From Streptomyces sp. AW19M42 (GTDB taxonomy: Bacteria; Actinomycetota; Actinomycetes; Streptomycetales; Streptomycetaceae), in contig CBRG010000228.1 of assembly GCA_000470535.1 (NCBI GenBank), positions 1-32,031 of the forward strand: a stretch of 32,031 nt of DNA, given 5' to 3'. Shown in pieces: positions 8,159-15,230 of the stretch (the stretch's first letter is position 1; each line of letters opens with the position of its first letter). The notes below the pieces were generated by a model that was not told where the DNA came from, searched no databases, and saw only the letters and a list, made by a program, of their open reading frames with translations. Made by a program: the position numbers and the translations under genes.

Positions 8159-9436
8159 GTGACCGGGCGGACCGCGGAGAGCGGGACAGGGGTGAGCAAG
8201 CGCCTGGAGGAGCGGGCGGTGGAGGCGTTGCTCTCCCTGAGCGGGCGGGTGCTGCCTCTGCTGCGCCAGTGGGTCGGTGACGACCCGGGCTGTGGTGTGG
8301 CGCGGGCGTTGCTGGCGCTGGCGACCAGTGACCATTGGGACGACGGCGTGCTGAAGGAGCAGTTGTCGATCGCGCACCGGGACGCGCTGGCGGCCGGCGC
8401 GCGGGAGGCGAGTCTCGCGTACGGGGTCTTCCTCCACACGCACCGGCAGTACCGGCTGACCGCCGATCACCTGGTGGAGCACTTCGCCAGGTGGCCCGCC
8501 GATGAGCAGGCCGGGCTCATGCTGGGCGCGTTCTCCTCCTGCGGGGACGCCGCCTACCGTGCGCACGGCGACGCACTGCTTGAGCAGCAGGCGGCGGTGG
8601 CCGGCCCGGACAGCTGGTCGTGGCAGAGCTGGCTGGCCTCGACCAGGGCGGAGCAGGGCCGGGTGCGCGAAGCACACGAACTGGCTCACCACGCGCTGGA
8701 CCTGTATCCCCGCTCGGGAGTGGCCGCGCACGCCCTCGCGCACGCCGAGCACGAGCTGGGAGCCGGACGCGCGACGGCGGACTTCCTGGACCAGTGGCTC
8801 CGGGCGGACCCGCAGGCGGTGCAGTCACGGCACCTGAACTGGCATGCCGCACTGCAGTCCATCGCCTGCGGCGACTTCCCCGATGCCCGTCGGCGGGCGG
8901 ACACGGCGCTGGCGTCCACGGATGTCGGCATGCGGGCCGCCACGAACTGGCGCCTGCTCCTGGTCGGACAGTCACCGGCCGGCCTGAGCGATCCTGGCCA
9001 GGTACGGGAACTGCTCGCCGCACCGGGCGGCATGGCGGAGATCTTCCACACGTTCAACCTCGCCCTGGCCCTCGCCGTGGAGGCCGCCACCGACGACCTG
9101 CGCATCCTGGCCCGCCGGGCCGCCGCCGACGAACGCTCCGACTTCCGCGATGTCCTGGCCCCCGTGGTGCGGGCGCTGGCGGAGGTCACCGCAGGCCACC
9201 CCCGTACCGCCGCGGAGCTGCTGACCGGTCTGGGCGAGAAGGCGGAGCGGATCGGTGGAGTCCGGGTCGAGCGCGAGATCATCCAGGACACCCTCGCCCG
9301 CGCCCTCGTCGACGCAGGCGAGCACGTCCGCGCGGCCGGACTGCTGCACCACCGCACCACAACCCGCCGCCACCACACCTACGAGGACCTCCTCCTCGCC
9401 GCACCCGCTCCGGCCCGTGCGGCCGCCTCCCGATGA
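8159..9436 (+). CDS. TTC38-like tetratricopeptide protein
   Basis: A 425-aa soluble all-helical protein resembling the TTC38 family (tetratricopeptide repeat protein 38). Recognisable blocks are HALAHAEHELGAG (about 190-202), SRHLNWHAALQSIACGDFPDARR (about 222-244) and repeated helix pairs between 30 and 200. No enzyme motif is seen, and the role of bacterial members is not established. The start is GTG 8159 with a weak GCGAGG before it; GTG 8192 is an alternative. The short distance to the chaplin-like gene suggests one transcript, although a functional link is not obvious. Confidence 0.75.
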   Translation: MTGRTAESGTGVSKRLEERAVEALLSLSGRVLPLLRQWVGDDPGCGVARALLALATSDHWDDGVLKEQLSIAHRDALAAGAREASLAYGVFLHTHRQYRLTADHLVEHFARWPADEQAGLMLGAFSSCGDAAYRAHGDALLEQQAAVAGPDSWSWQSWLASTRAEQGRVREAHELAHHALDLYPRSGVAAHALAHAEHELGAGRATADFLDQWLRADPQAVQSRHLNWHAALQSIACGDFPDARRRADTALASTDVGMRAATNWRLLLVGQSPAGLSDPGQVRELLAAPGGMAEIFHTFNLALALAVEAATDDLRILARRAAADERSDFRDVLAPVVRALAEVTAGHPRTAAELLTGLGEKAERIGGVRVEREIIQDTLARALVDAGEHVRAAGLLHHRTTTRRHHTYEDLLLAAPAPARAAASR

Positions 9437-9540
9437 ACCTCGCCGGGCGCCCCGCGAGTGTGTGGGCTGGGACACATACGGGAGTGCCCGGCTGATCGGC
9501 GGGCAGCAGCCTCGTACGAGCAGTTCGGAACGACGCGTCG

Positions 9541-9582
9541 GTGATCACGTGCTGAGCGGGACATCTCAGCATCTGATATCAG
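9541..9582. promoter_or_regulatory. Three consecutive palindromes upstream of ask
   Basis: GTGATCAC (9541-9548), TGCTGAG-8 nt-CTCAGCA (9550-9571) and CTGATATCAG (9573-9582) are all perfect and lie in 42 bp, followed by a -10-like TAAACT at 9606-9611. The block could be an operator upstream of the aspartokinase promoter, or the middle stem could end the preceding transcript. Confidence 0.55.
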
Positions 9583-9645
9583 CGAGGCGTTTCCGGACTG
9601 CTCGTTAAACTGAGCCGACAGCAATGGATTGAGCGAGGAGCGCAC

Positions 9646-10917
9646 GTGGGCCTTGTCGTGCAGAAGTACGGGGGTTCCTCCGTAGCCGATGCCGAGGGCA
9701 TCAAGCGCGTCGCCAAGCGAGTCGTCGATGCCAAGAAGAACGGCAACCAGGTGGTTGTCGTGGTGTCAGCGATGGGCGACACGACGGACGAGCTGATCGA
9801 TCTCGCGGAGCAGGTGTCACCGATGCCCGCCGGGCGCGAGTTCGACATGCTGCTGACCGCCGGGGAGCGGATCTCCATGGCGCTGCTTGCCATGGCGATC
9901 AAGAACCTGGGCCACGAGGCCCAGTCGTTCACGGGCAGCCAGGCCGGTGTCATCACCGACTCGGTCCACAACAAAGCGCGGATCATCGACGTCACGCCGG
10001 GTCGCATCCGGACCTCGATCGACGAGGGCAACATCGCCATCGTCGCCGGGTTCCAGGGGGTGAGCCAGGAGGGCAAGAACATCACCACCCTGGGTCGCGG
10101 CGGGTCCGACACCACCGCGGTGGCCCTCGCCGCCGCGCTGGACGCCGAGGTCTGTGAGATCTATACCGATGTGGACGGTGTCTTCACCGCCGACCCGCGG
10201 GTCGTCAAGAAGGCCCGGAAGATCGACTGGATCTCCTTCGAGGACATGCTGGAGCTGGCCGCGTCCGGCTCCAAGGTGCTGCTGCACCGGTGCGTGGAAT
10301 ACGCACGCCGATACAACATCCCGATCCACGTCCGCTCGTCCTTCTCGGGGCTGCGCGGAACCTGGGTCAGCAACGAGCCGCTAGGGGACCAGCAGGTGGA
10401 GCACGCGATCATCTCCGGAGTCGCCCATGACGTCTCCGAGGCCAAGGTCACCGTCGTCGGTGTGCCCGACAAGCCGGGCGAGGCGGCAGCGATCTTCCGC
10501 GCGATCGCGGACGCCGAGATCAACATGGACATGGTGGTGCAGAACGTCTCCGCCGCGTCGACCGGTCTGACGGACATCACCTTCACGCTCCCCAAGGCCG
10601 AGGGCCGCAAGGCCATCGACGCACTGGAGCGCAGCCGGGCCGGCATCGGCTTCGAGTCGCTGCGCTACGACGACCAGATCGCGAAGATCTCCCTGGTCGG
10701 CGCCGGGATGAAGACCAACCCGGGGGTCACCGCGGGCTTCTTCGAGGCGTTGTCCGACGTCGGTGTGAACATCGAGCTGATCTCGACCTCCGAGATCCGC
10801 ATCTCAGTGGTCACCCGTGCCGACGACGTCAACGAGGCCGTGCGCGCCGTGCACACCGCCTTCGGTCTCGACAGCGACTCCGACGAGGCAGTCGTGTACG
10901 GGGGCACCGGCCGATGA
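9646..10917 (+). CDS. ask: Aspartate kinase
   Basis: A 423-aa enzyme (also called lysC) that phosphorylates L-aspartate, the first step to lysine, threonine, methionine and diaminopimelate. The N-terminal kinase domain has VQKYGGSSV, the TAGERIS and SFTGSQAG segments, [19 protein letters not shown] and [15 protein letters not shown]. The C-terminal half has two ACT domains (about 265-420) for feedback by lysine/threonine. GAGGAG lies 6 nt before GTG 9646. The stop overlaps the asd-like ATG by 4 bp, so the two are translationally coupled. Like other actinobacterial and Bacillus enzymes of this class it probably makes an alpha chain plus a beta chain from an internal start. Confidence 0.97.
   Translation: MGLVVQKYGGSSVADAEGIKRVAKRVVDAKKNGNQVVVVVSAMGDTTDELIDLAEQVSPMPAGREFDMLLTAGERISMALLAMAIKNLGHEAQSFTGSQAGVITDSVHNKARIIDVTPGRIRTSIDEGNIAIVAGFQGVSQEGKNITTLGRGGSDTTAVALAAALDAEVCEIYTDVDGVFTADPRVVKKARKIDWISFEDMLELAASGSKVLLHRCVEYARRYNIPIHVRSSFSGLRGTWVSNEPLGDQQVEHAIISGVAHDVSEAKVTVVGVPDKPGEAAAIFRAIADAEINMDMVVQNVSAASTGLTDITFTLPKAEGRKAIDALERSRAGIGFESLRYDDQIAKISLVGAGMKTNPGVTAGFFEALSDVGVNIELISTSEIRISVVTRADDVNEAVRAVHTAFGLDSDSDEAVVYGGTGR
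10396..10917 (+). CDS. Probable aspartokinase beta subunit (internal start)
   Basis: An in-frame GTG at codon 251 of ask ([20 protein letters not shown]) is preceded by AGGGGA at a workable distance. It would give a 173-aa product comprising only the ACT domains. This matches the position and size of the beta subunit known for Corynebacterium glutamicum lysC. Not provable from sequence alone. Confidence 0.55.
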   Translation: MEHAIISGVAHDVSEAKVTVVGVPDKPGEAAAIFRAIADAEINMDMVVQNVSAASTGLTDITFTLPKAEGRKAIDALERSRAGIGFESLRYDDQIAKISLVGAGMKTNPGVTAGFFEALSDVGVNIELISTSEIRISVVTRADDVNEAVRAVHTAFGLDSDSDEAVVYGGTGR

Positions 10918-11978
10918 CCGCACGCCGCCCTTCGCTCGCGGTCGTCGGCGCGACCGGGGCGATCGGCGGCGTCATGCTCCAGATCCTTTCGGAACACGCG
11001 GATATCTGGGGCGAGGTGAAGCTCATCGCCTCACCGCGCTCGGCCGGCGGCAAGCTCGTCGTGCGAGGTGAGGCGACCGAGGTCCTCGAACTCTCCGAGG
11101 GCATCTTCGACGGCGTGGACGTGGCGCTGTTCCTGACACCCGACGCGGTGTCCGAACGCTGGGCGCCGCTCGCCGCGTCCAGGGGCGCGGTCGTCATCGA
11201 CGACTCCGCGGCCTTCCGGATGGACGGCGACGTTCCGCTCGTCGTCCCCGAGATCAACCCCCACGCGGCCCGGATCAGACAGCGCGGCATCGTCGCGAGC
11301 CCGAACTCCACGACGCTGGCACTGATCGTCGCGGTCGGCGCGCTGCATGCCGAATTCGGGCTGCGGGAACTCGTCGTGTCCTCGTACCAGGCCGTGAGCG
11401 GGGTCGGGCGCGAAGGCGTCGCCGCCCTGCGCGAGCAGCTGTCACTGGTGGCCGGCAGCGAGCTGGGCACGAAGCCGGGTGACGTACGCCGGGTCGTGGG
11501 GGACACGCACGGCGGCCCGTTCGCCGCACCCGTCGCCCTCAACGTCGTGCCGTGGGCCGGGACGGATGCCGGGGACGGCTGGTCGTCGGAGGAGCTGGCG
11601 ATCCGCGACGAGTGCCGCAAGATCCTCGATCTGCCGAGCCTGCGGGTGGCGGCGACCTGTGTGTACGTCCCCGTGCTCACCACCCACTCGATGTCCGTGC
11701 ACGCCCGTTTCGAGAACGAGGTCACGGTCGACCGGGCGCACGAGATCCTGGCGACCGCGCCCGGCGTGGTGCTGTACGACAACCCCGGCGCGGGCGACTT
11801 CCCGACCCCGTCCGACGTGGTGGGCACCGATCCGACCTGGGTCGGCCGGGTCCGCCGGTCGATGGACGAGCCGAGGGCGCTGGAGCTCTTCGTCTGCGGC
11901 GACAACCTCCGCAAGGGTGCCGCGCTCAACGTGGCGCAGATCGCCGAAGCGGTGGCGGCCGAATTCCTCGCGTCCTGA
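10914..11978 (+). CDS. Aspartate-semialdehyde dehydrogenase homologue, active site degenerate
   Basis: A 354-aa member of the Asd family (normally reduces aspartyl-4-phosphate to the semialdehyde, the step after aspartokinase). The NADP fold ([25 protein letters not shown]) and the dimerisation domain are complete and the frame is intact. However, the nucleophile motif PNC(T/S)T reads PNSTT, with Ser at 132. The substrate Arg of VRVPV reads VYVPV, with Tyr at 251. The phosphate-binding Lys of EExK reads EELA, with Ala at 229. Gln159 and His258 remain, at the normal spacings of 27 and 7 residues from the changed positions. It is coupled to ask by an ATGA overlap. It is therefore probably a non-catalytic paralogue, perhaps regulatory, with a functional asd elsewhere. 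Confidence 0.9.
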   Translation: MTARRPSLAVVGATGAIGGVMLQILSEHADIWGEVKLIASPRSAGGKLVVRGEATEVLELSEGIFDGVDVALFLTPDAVSERWAPLAASRGAVVIDDSAAFRMDGDVPLVVPEINPHAARIRQRGIVASPNSTTLALIVAVGALHAEFGLRELVVSSYQAVSGVGREGVAALREQLSLVAGSELGTKPGDVRRVVGDTHGGPFAAPVALNVVPWAGTDAGDGWSSEELAIRDECRKILDLPSLRVAATCVYVPVLTTHSMSVHARFENEVTVDRAHEILATAPGVVLYDNPGAGDFPTPSDVVGTDPTWVGRVRRSMDEPRALELFVCGDNLRKGAALNVAQIAEAVAAEFLAS

Positions 11979-12208
11979 ATTTCCCCGGTCCTGATCGAAC
12001 CTGTTTTGTACGGTCTGTGAAGCACCTGTGAGCAAGTTGCTGGTCTGAACCTCTTGAGCTGGGACGCAGCGGTGTCCGACGATGACCTTTCGGCCCGCTG
12101 CAACCGCCGGTCGGGCAGCACGCGTCTAAGCCGTCACTTCTTGCGCGGCGAGGCGCACATTCGGGGTATTTGGGGAAGAGCGGTTACGTATGAAGGCATA
12201 TCGCATGG

Positions 12209-12237
12209 TGTCAAACGCGGTGCCGTATGCGTACAAC
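12209..12237 (+). promoter_or_regulatory. Possible promoter of sigma-factor operon
   Basis: TGTCAA (12209-12214), 17-bp spacer, TACAAC (12232-12237), giving a leader of about 20 nt to the sigma gene. A GGGTAT motif near 12165, like the -10 of stress-sigma promoters, lies further up. The 288-bp gap after asd holds no other supported feature. Confidence 0.3.
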
Positions 12238-12266
12238 CCTGACGGGGGGAAACGTGTCCAACTGGC

Positions 12267-12929
12267 GTGGCAGAGGTACTCGATATCACAGTGGTGGGCC
12301 CCTTGCGCGGCGCTTCGGTGCGACCGCTCAAACGGCCCCGCGCGCCCGGCGGCATGCCGGTGATCGCGCCCATGCCCGCCGCGCGCCAGACGGGGCTGCC
12401 GTCACAGCGCGAGGGCGCTGAAGACAGCGTGGCGGCCGGAACTACAGTTGACCATCTCACCGAAACCTACCGCGCCCACTACCGTTCGCTGCTCGGCCTC
12501 GCGGCCCTGCTCCTGGACGACACGGCGTCCTGTGAGGACGTCGTGCAGGAGGCGTTCATCCGCGTGCATTCGGCGCGCAACCGGGTACGGGAGCCCGAGA
12601 AGACACTCGCGTATCTGCGCCAGACCGTCGTCAACCTCTCCCGCTCCGCGCTTCGCCGTCGCATCCTCGGGCTGAAGCTGCTCTCGAAGCCCATGCCGGA
12701 CATGGCGAGCGCGGAGGAGGGGGCGTACGACCAGCTGGAGCGGGACGCGCTGATCAAGGCGATGCGGGGGCTGCAACGGCGCCAGCGGGAGGTGCTGGTG
12801 CTGCGCTACTTCGCGGACATGACCGAGGCTCAGGTCGCCACGACCCTGGGGATATCCCTGGGCTCGGTGAAGGCGTACGGTTCCCGCGGCATCGCGGCGC
12901 TGCGCGTGGTGATGGAGGCGCAGGCATGA
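12267..12929 (+). CDS. SigE-family (ECF-like) RNA polymerase sigma factor
   Basis: A 220-aa sigma factor with only regions 2 and 4. Region 2 is at about 62-130 (YRAHYRSLLGLAALLLDD...CEDVVQEAFIRVH...LAYLRQTVVNLSRSALRRR) and region 4 at about 165-215 (LQRRQREVLVLRYFADMTEAQVATTLGISLGSVKAYGSRGIAAL). This is the SigE-type family that is abundant in streptomycetes. The first 60 residues are an Arg/Pro-rich extension. The start GTG 12267 has no good Shine-Dalgarno; a GTG at 12254 has GGGGGGAAAC before it but is in another frame, so the true start is uncertain. The stop overlaps the next gene by 4 bp, which points to that membrane protein as its partner. Confidence 0.9.
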   Translation: MAEVLDITVVGPLRGASVRPLKRPRAPGGMPVIAPMPAARQTGLPSQREGAEDSVAAGTTVDHLTETYRAHYRSLLGLAALLLDDTASCEDVVQEAFIRVHSARNRVREPEKTLAYLRQTVVNLSRSALRRRILGLKLLSKPMPDMASAEEGAYDQLERDALIKAMRGLQRRQREVLVLRYFADMTEAQVATTLGISLGSVKAYGSRGIAALRVVMEAQA

Positions 12930-14167
12930 GCCGGCGCGACGGCCACGAGCACGGACACCGACACGGGCCCTCATTCGGACATCGGAATGACCGGACTGGA
13001 AACGGAATTGTGAATCACGGGCCGGACAGCACTCCGGGAAACGCCCCGGGCAGGAACCCGGACAGGGACCGCGACCCGCTGGCCGGTCTCTTCGGAGGCA
13101 GAGCCGGGTCCGGCACGGCCACTGAGGTGGGTGCGGATGCCGAAGAGGACGCCCTGCGCCGGATGATGCGCGGCGCCGTGCAGGGTCTCGAACCCCGCGA
13201 CGGCACCCTCGACCACCTGTACCGCGCGGTGCCCGCCCGTCGGGCCCGGCGGCGGCAGGCGCTCGTGGGCGCGGCGGCGGCGGCCCTGCTCATCGGTACC
13301 GCGATCCCCGCGTTCCTCCATGTCGCGAACTCCGAGGGATCGAACGCCGCCAGCCCCTCCATCGCCGGTCACGGCGAGCAGGCGCAGGGCGGCAGCGGCG
13401 AGGAGCCCGGTCCGGGCTCCGGCGGCGCGGACGACGGCGGCGGGAGCGAGGGGGGCGAGGACACCGGCGGAGGTGTCCCGGACACTTCGGCCAGCCCGTC
13501 CGCCAGCAGCGGCCAGGGCGTGGAGGGCGCGACGGTCGGCAGTTCGGCCGACCCGCGGGCCAGCGCGGCCGCCGGTATGCCGGTCTGCGCGCCGGACCAG
13601 CTCGGGGTCGCCTCCGCAAAGACCGGTGCGACCGGCGCCGACGGCACGGTGTACGGAACGTTCCGGATCGCCAATGTCTCCGGCAAGGACTGCTCGGTGA
13701 GCAGTGGCGGCACGGTGGGCTTCGAGGCGATGGGCGCGGCGGATCCGGCCAAGATCGCGGTCGTCCGGCACACCCAGGGGGACGCCGCGTCCGGACTGCC
13801 CGATCCCGCAGAGGAGGAGACGACGGTGCTGCTGGCGCCGGAGATGGCGTACGAGGTGCAGTTCGCCTGGGTTCCGGAGGACACCTGTCCGACGACCGGC
13901 GGTTCACCTTCGCCGACCCCGACGGACGGTACGGCCGGCAGCGCGGTGGGCTCGGCCGGGTCCAGCACGGGCAGCGGGACCGGGGACACCGAAGCGGGTA
14001 CGGACCCGCAGCTCGGCGGCGAGGACGAGTCGGGGACGGCGGAGGGCAGCGTCGCCGTGAAGCACACGGCGGAGCCGGGAGCGCCGGTCGCAGAGGCGAA
14101 GATCAGCAATGCCTGCGCGGGCACGATCTACCGGACGGGCGCGCTGGAGCCTTCGCCGCAGGAGTAG
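12926..14167 (+). CDS. Single-TM membrane protein, candidate anti-sigma partner
   Basis: A 413-aa protein translationally coupled (ATGA) to the sigma gene. Residues 1-110 are cytoplasmic and rich in His, Arg and Asp; a helix DALRRMMRGAVQGLEPRDGTLDHLYRAVPARRARRRQ leads (in segments) into one TM helix at about 112-133. The rest is external: a Gly/Ser/Glu-rich low-complexity linker (about 140-205), then a globular part with Cys residues (MPVCAPDQLG, GKDCSV, EDTCPT, NACAGT) that could form disulfides. No zinc anti-sigma HxxxCxxC motif is present. By position and topology it could hold the sigma factor at the membrane and sense outside conditions; this is inference. Confidence 0.85.
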   Translation: MSRRDGHEHGHRHGPSFGHRNDRTGNGIVNHGPDSTPGNAPGRNPDRDRDPLAGLFGGRAGSGTATEVGADAEEDALRRMMRGAVQGLEPRDGTLDHLYRAVPARRARRRQALVGAAAAALLIGTAIPAFLHVANSEGSNAASPSIAGHGEQAQGGSGEEPGPGSGGADDGGGSEGGEDTGGGVPDTSASPSASSGQGVEGATVGSSADPRASAAAGMPVCAPDQLGVASAKTGATGADGTVYGTFRIANVSGKDCSVSSGGTVGFEAMGAADPAKIAVVRHTQGDAASGLPDPAEEETTVLLAPEMAYEVQFAWVPEDTCPTTGGSPSPTPTDGTAGSAVGSAGSSTGSGTGDTEAGTDPQLGGEDESGTAEGSVAVKHTAEPGAPVAEAKISNACAGTIYRTGALEPSPQE

Positions 14168-14186
14168 GAGCGGGCGCAGGAGCCGT

Positions 14187-15158
14187 TCAGGAGTTCGCGG
14201 GCGGGCCGGCTACCCGGTCCGGGTCCGCTTCCTGGTCCGGGGCCACGGCATCCGGGCTCGCGGTGTCCGGGTCCGCGACGAGGCCCAGGCGCACGTCCCG
14301 GACGGCTTCGGCCTCGCGCCGGACCAGCCGGAACCACATGAAGAGCACGAACGCCGCGAAGACGAACCACTCGCACAGGTAGCCCAGATTCTGGAAGGCC
14401 TTCAGGTCGAGCCCGGTGCCCTGCGCCGCGGCGGCCGGTACGGGACGCAGAGCGGTGGCGGTGGCCTTTCCGGCCTTCCCCGCCGCCTCCTCGACCCCCG
14501 CCGCCTCCTCGACCCCCGCCGCCTCCTCGGTCCCCGCAGTCTCTTCGGTCCCCGAGGCGCCCGTGGCGGCCGCGCCGCCGGTGCGGACGTCGGACCGCTG
14601 GAGCGTCACCCAGGCGTCGTACACGTCGTACGGCACGAGGTTGACGAGGGACGCGGCGCTGATCATGCCGACCTGCCCGTCGGGGAGCCCGCCCGTCACG
14701 TCGACCCCCGCGGTGCCCGCGCTCTCCGAGGCCTGGAGGTCGCCGGTCACGGTGACGTCGCCGGTCGGCGCGGGCGGCACCGAGGCGTGTCCGGCCTTCC
14801 CGGGGAGCCAGCCGCGCACCACGGGCAGAGCCTTGCCGCTGTCGGTGCGCAGCATGCCCACGACGTAGAAGCCGGTCCGGTCGTCCAGCTTCCGGCCGGG
14901 CACCAGGAACTGTTCGGCGTACCGGCCGGTCGCGGTGGCGGGACGGCCGGAGGTCACCGTGTCGACGGGCAGCAGGCCATCGATCGGCTTGGCGGCCCTC
15001 GTGCCCGGAGCGGGCTGCTTCTCGGCGGCCTCGTGCGTCTGCACGCGGTCCTCGAAGCGGCCGAGCTGCCAGGTACCCATGAACACGCAGAACGGGATGG
15101 CCAGCACGACGAAGAGGTTGATCCCCCACCATCGCGGGGTCAGCAGGAACCGGTACAC
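14187..15158 (-). CDS. SURF1-family cytochrome oxidase assembly protein
   Basis: A 323-aa inner-membrane protein of the SURF1 family, which helps assemble haem-copper cytochrome oxidase. It has TM1 near the N-terminus (WWGINLFVVLAIPFCVFMGTWQLGRFEDR, in two halves), an external domain (GRYAEQFLVPGRKLDDRTGFYVVGMLRTDSG; LPVVRGWLPG), and TM2 near 270-290 (LCEWFVFAAFVLFMWFRLVRR). Between them is an unusual Glu/Ala/Gly repeat. The start is GTG 15158; GGAGG sits almost against it, closer than normal, but no other start keeps TM1. It is convergent with the TM partner of the sigma factor, 19 bp away. Confidence 0.9.
   Translation of the reverse strand: MYRFLLTPRWWGINLFVVLAIPFCVFMGTWQLGRFEDRVQTHEAAEKQPAPGTRAAKPIDGLLPVDTVTSGRPATATGRYAEQFLVPGRKLDDRTGFYVVGMLRTDSGKALPVVRGWLPGKAGHASVPPAPTGDVTVTGDLQASESAGTAGVDVTGGLPDGQVGMISAASLVNLVPYDVYDAWVTLQRSDVRTGGAAATGASGTEETAGTEEAAGVEEAAGVEEAAGKAGKATATALRPVPAAAAQGTGLDLKAFQNLGYLCEWFVFAAFVLFMWFRLVRREAEAVRDVRLGLVADPDTASPDAVAPDQEADPDRVAGPPANS
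14481..14552 (-). repeat. 18-bp tandem repeat in SURF1 gene
   Basis: CGCCGCCTCCTCGACCCC is repeated from 14481 at 18-bp steps: two perfect copies, then two diverged copies. In the coding frame it gives VEEAAG/TEEAAG units inserted in the external domain. Confidence 0.85.
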
Positions 15159-15174
15159 CCCTCCACGGTACGGT

Positions 15175-15200
15175 CCCCGCTCCGGCCGCCCGGAGCGGGG
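15175..15200 (-). terminator. Strong hairpin between S9 peptidase and SURF1 genes
   Basis: CCCCGCTCCGG and CCGGAGCGGGG form a perfect 11-bp stem with a 4-nt loop, 31 nt after the peptidase stop. A second perfect palindrome, GTGGCGCCAC, lies at 15207-15216. There is no T tract. Confidence 0.7.
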
Positions 15201-15230
15201 GCACCCGTGGCGCCACCCTTTATCCGGCCC

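Noticed and set aside
12190..12363. 57-codon frame starting MKAYRMVSNAV upstream of and overlapping the sigma gene
   Set aside because: No ribosome site, poor third-position bias, and it overlaps a likely promoter and the sigma start.
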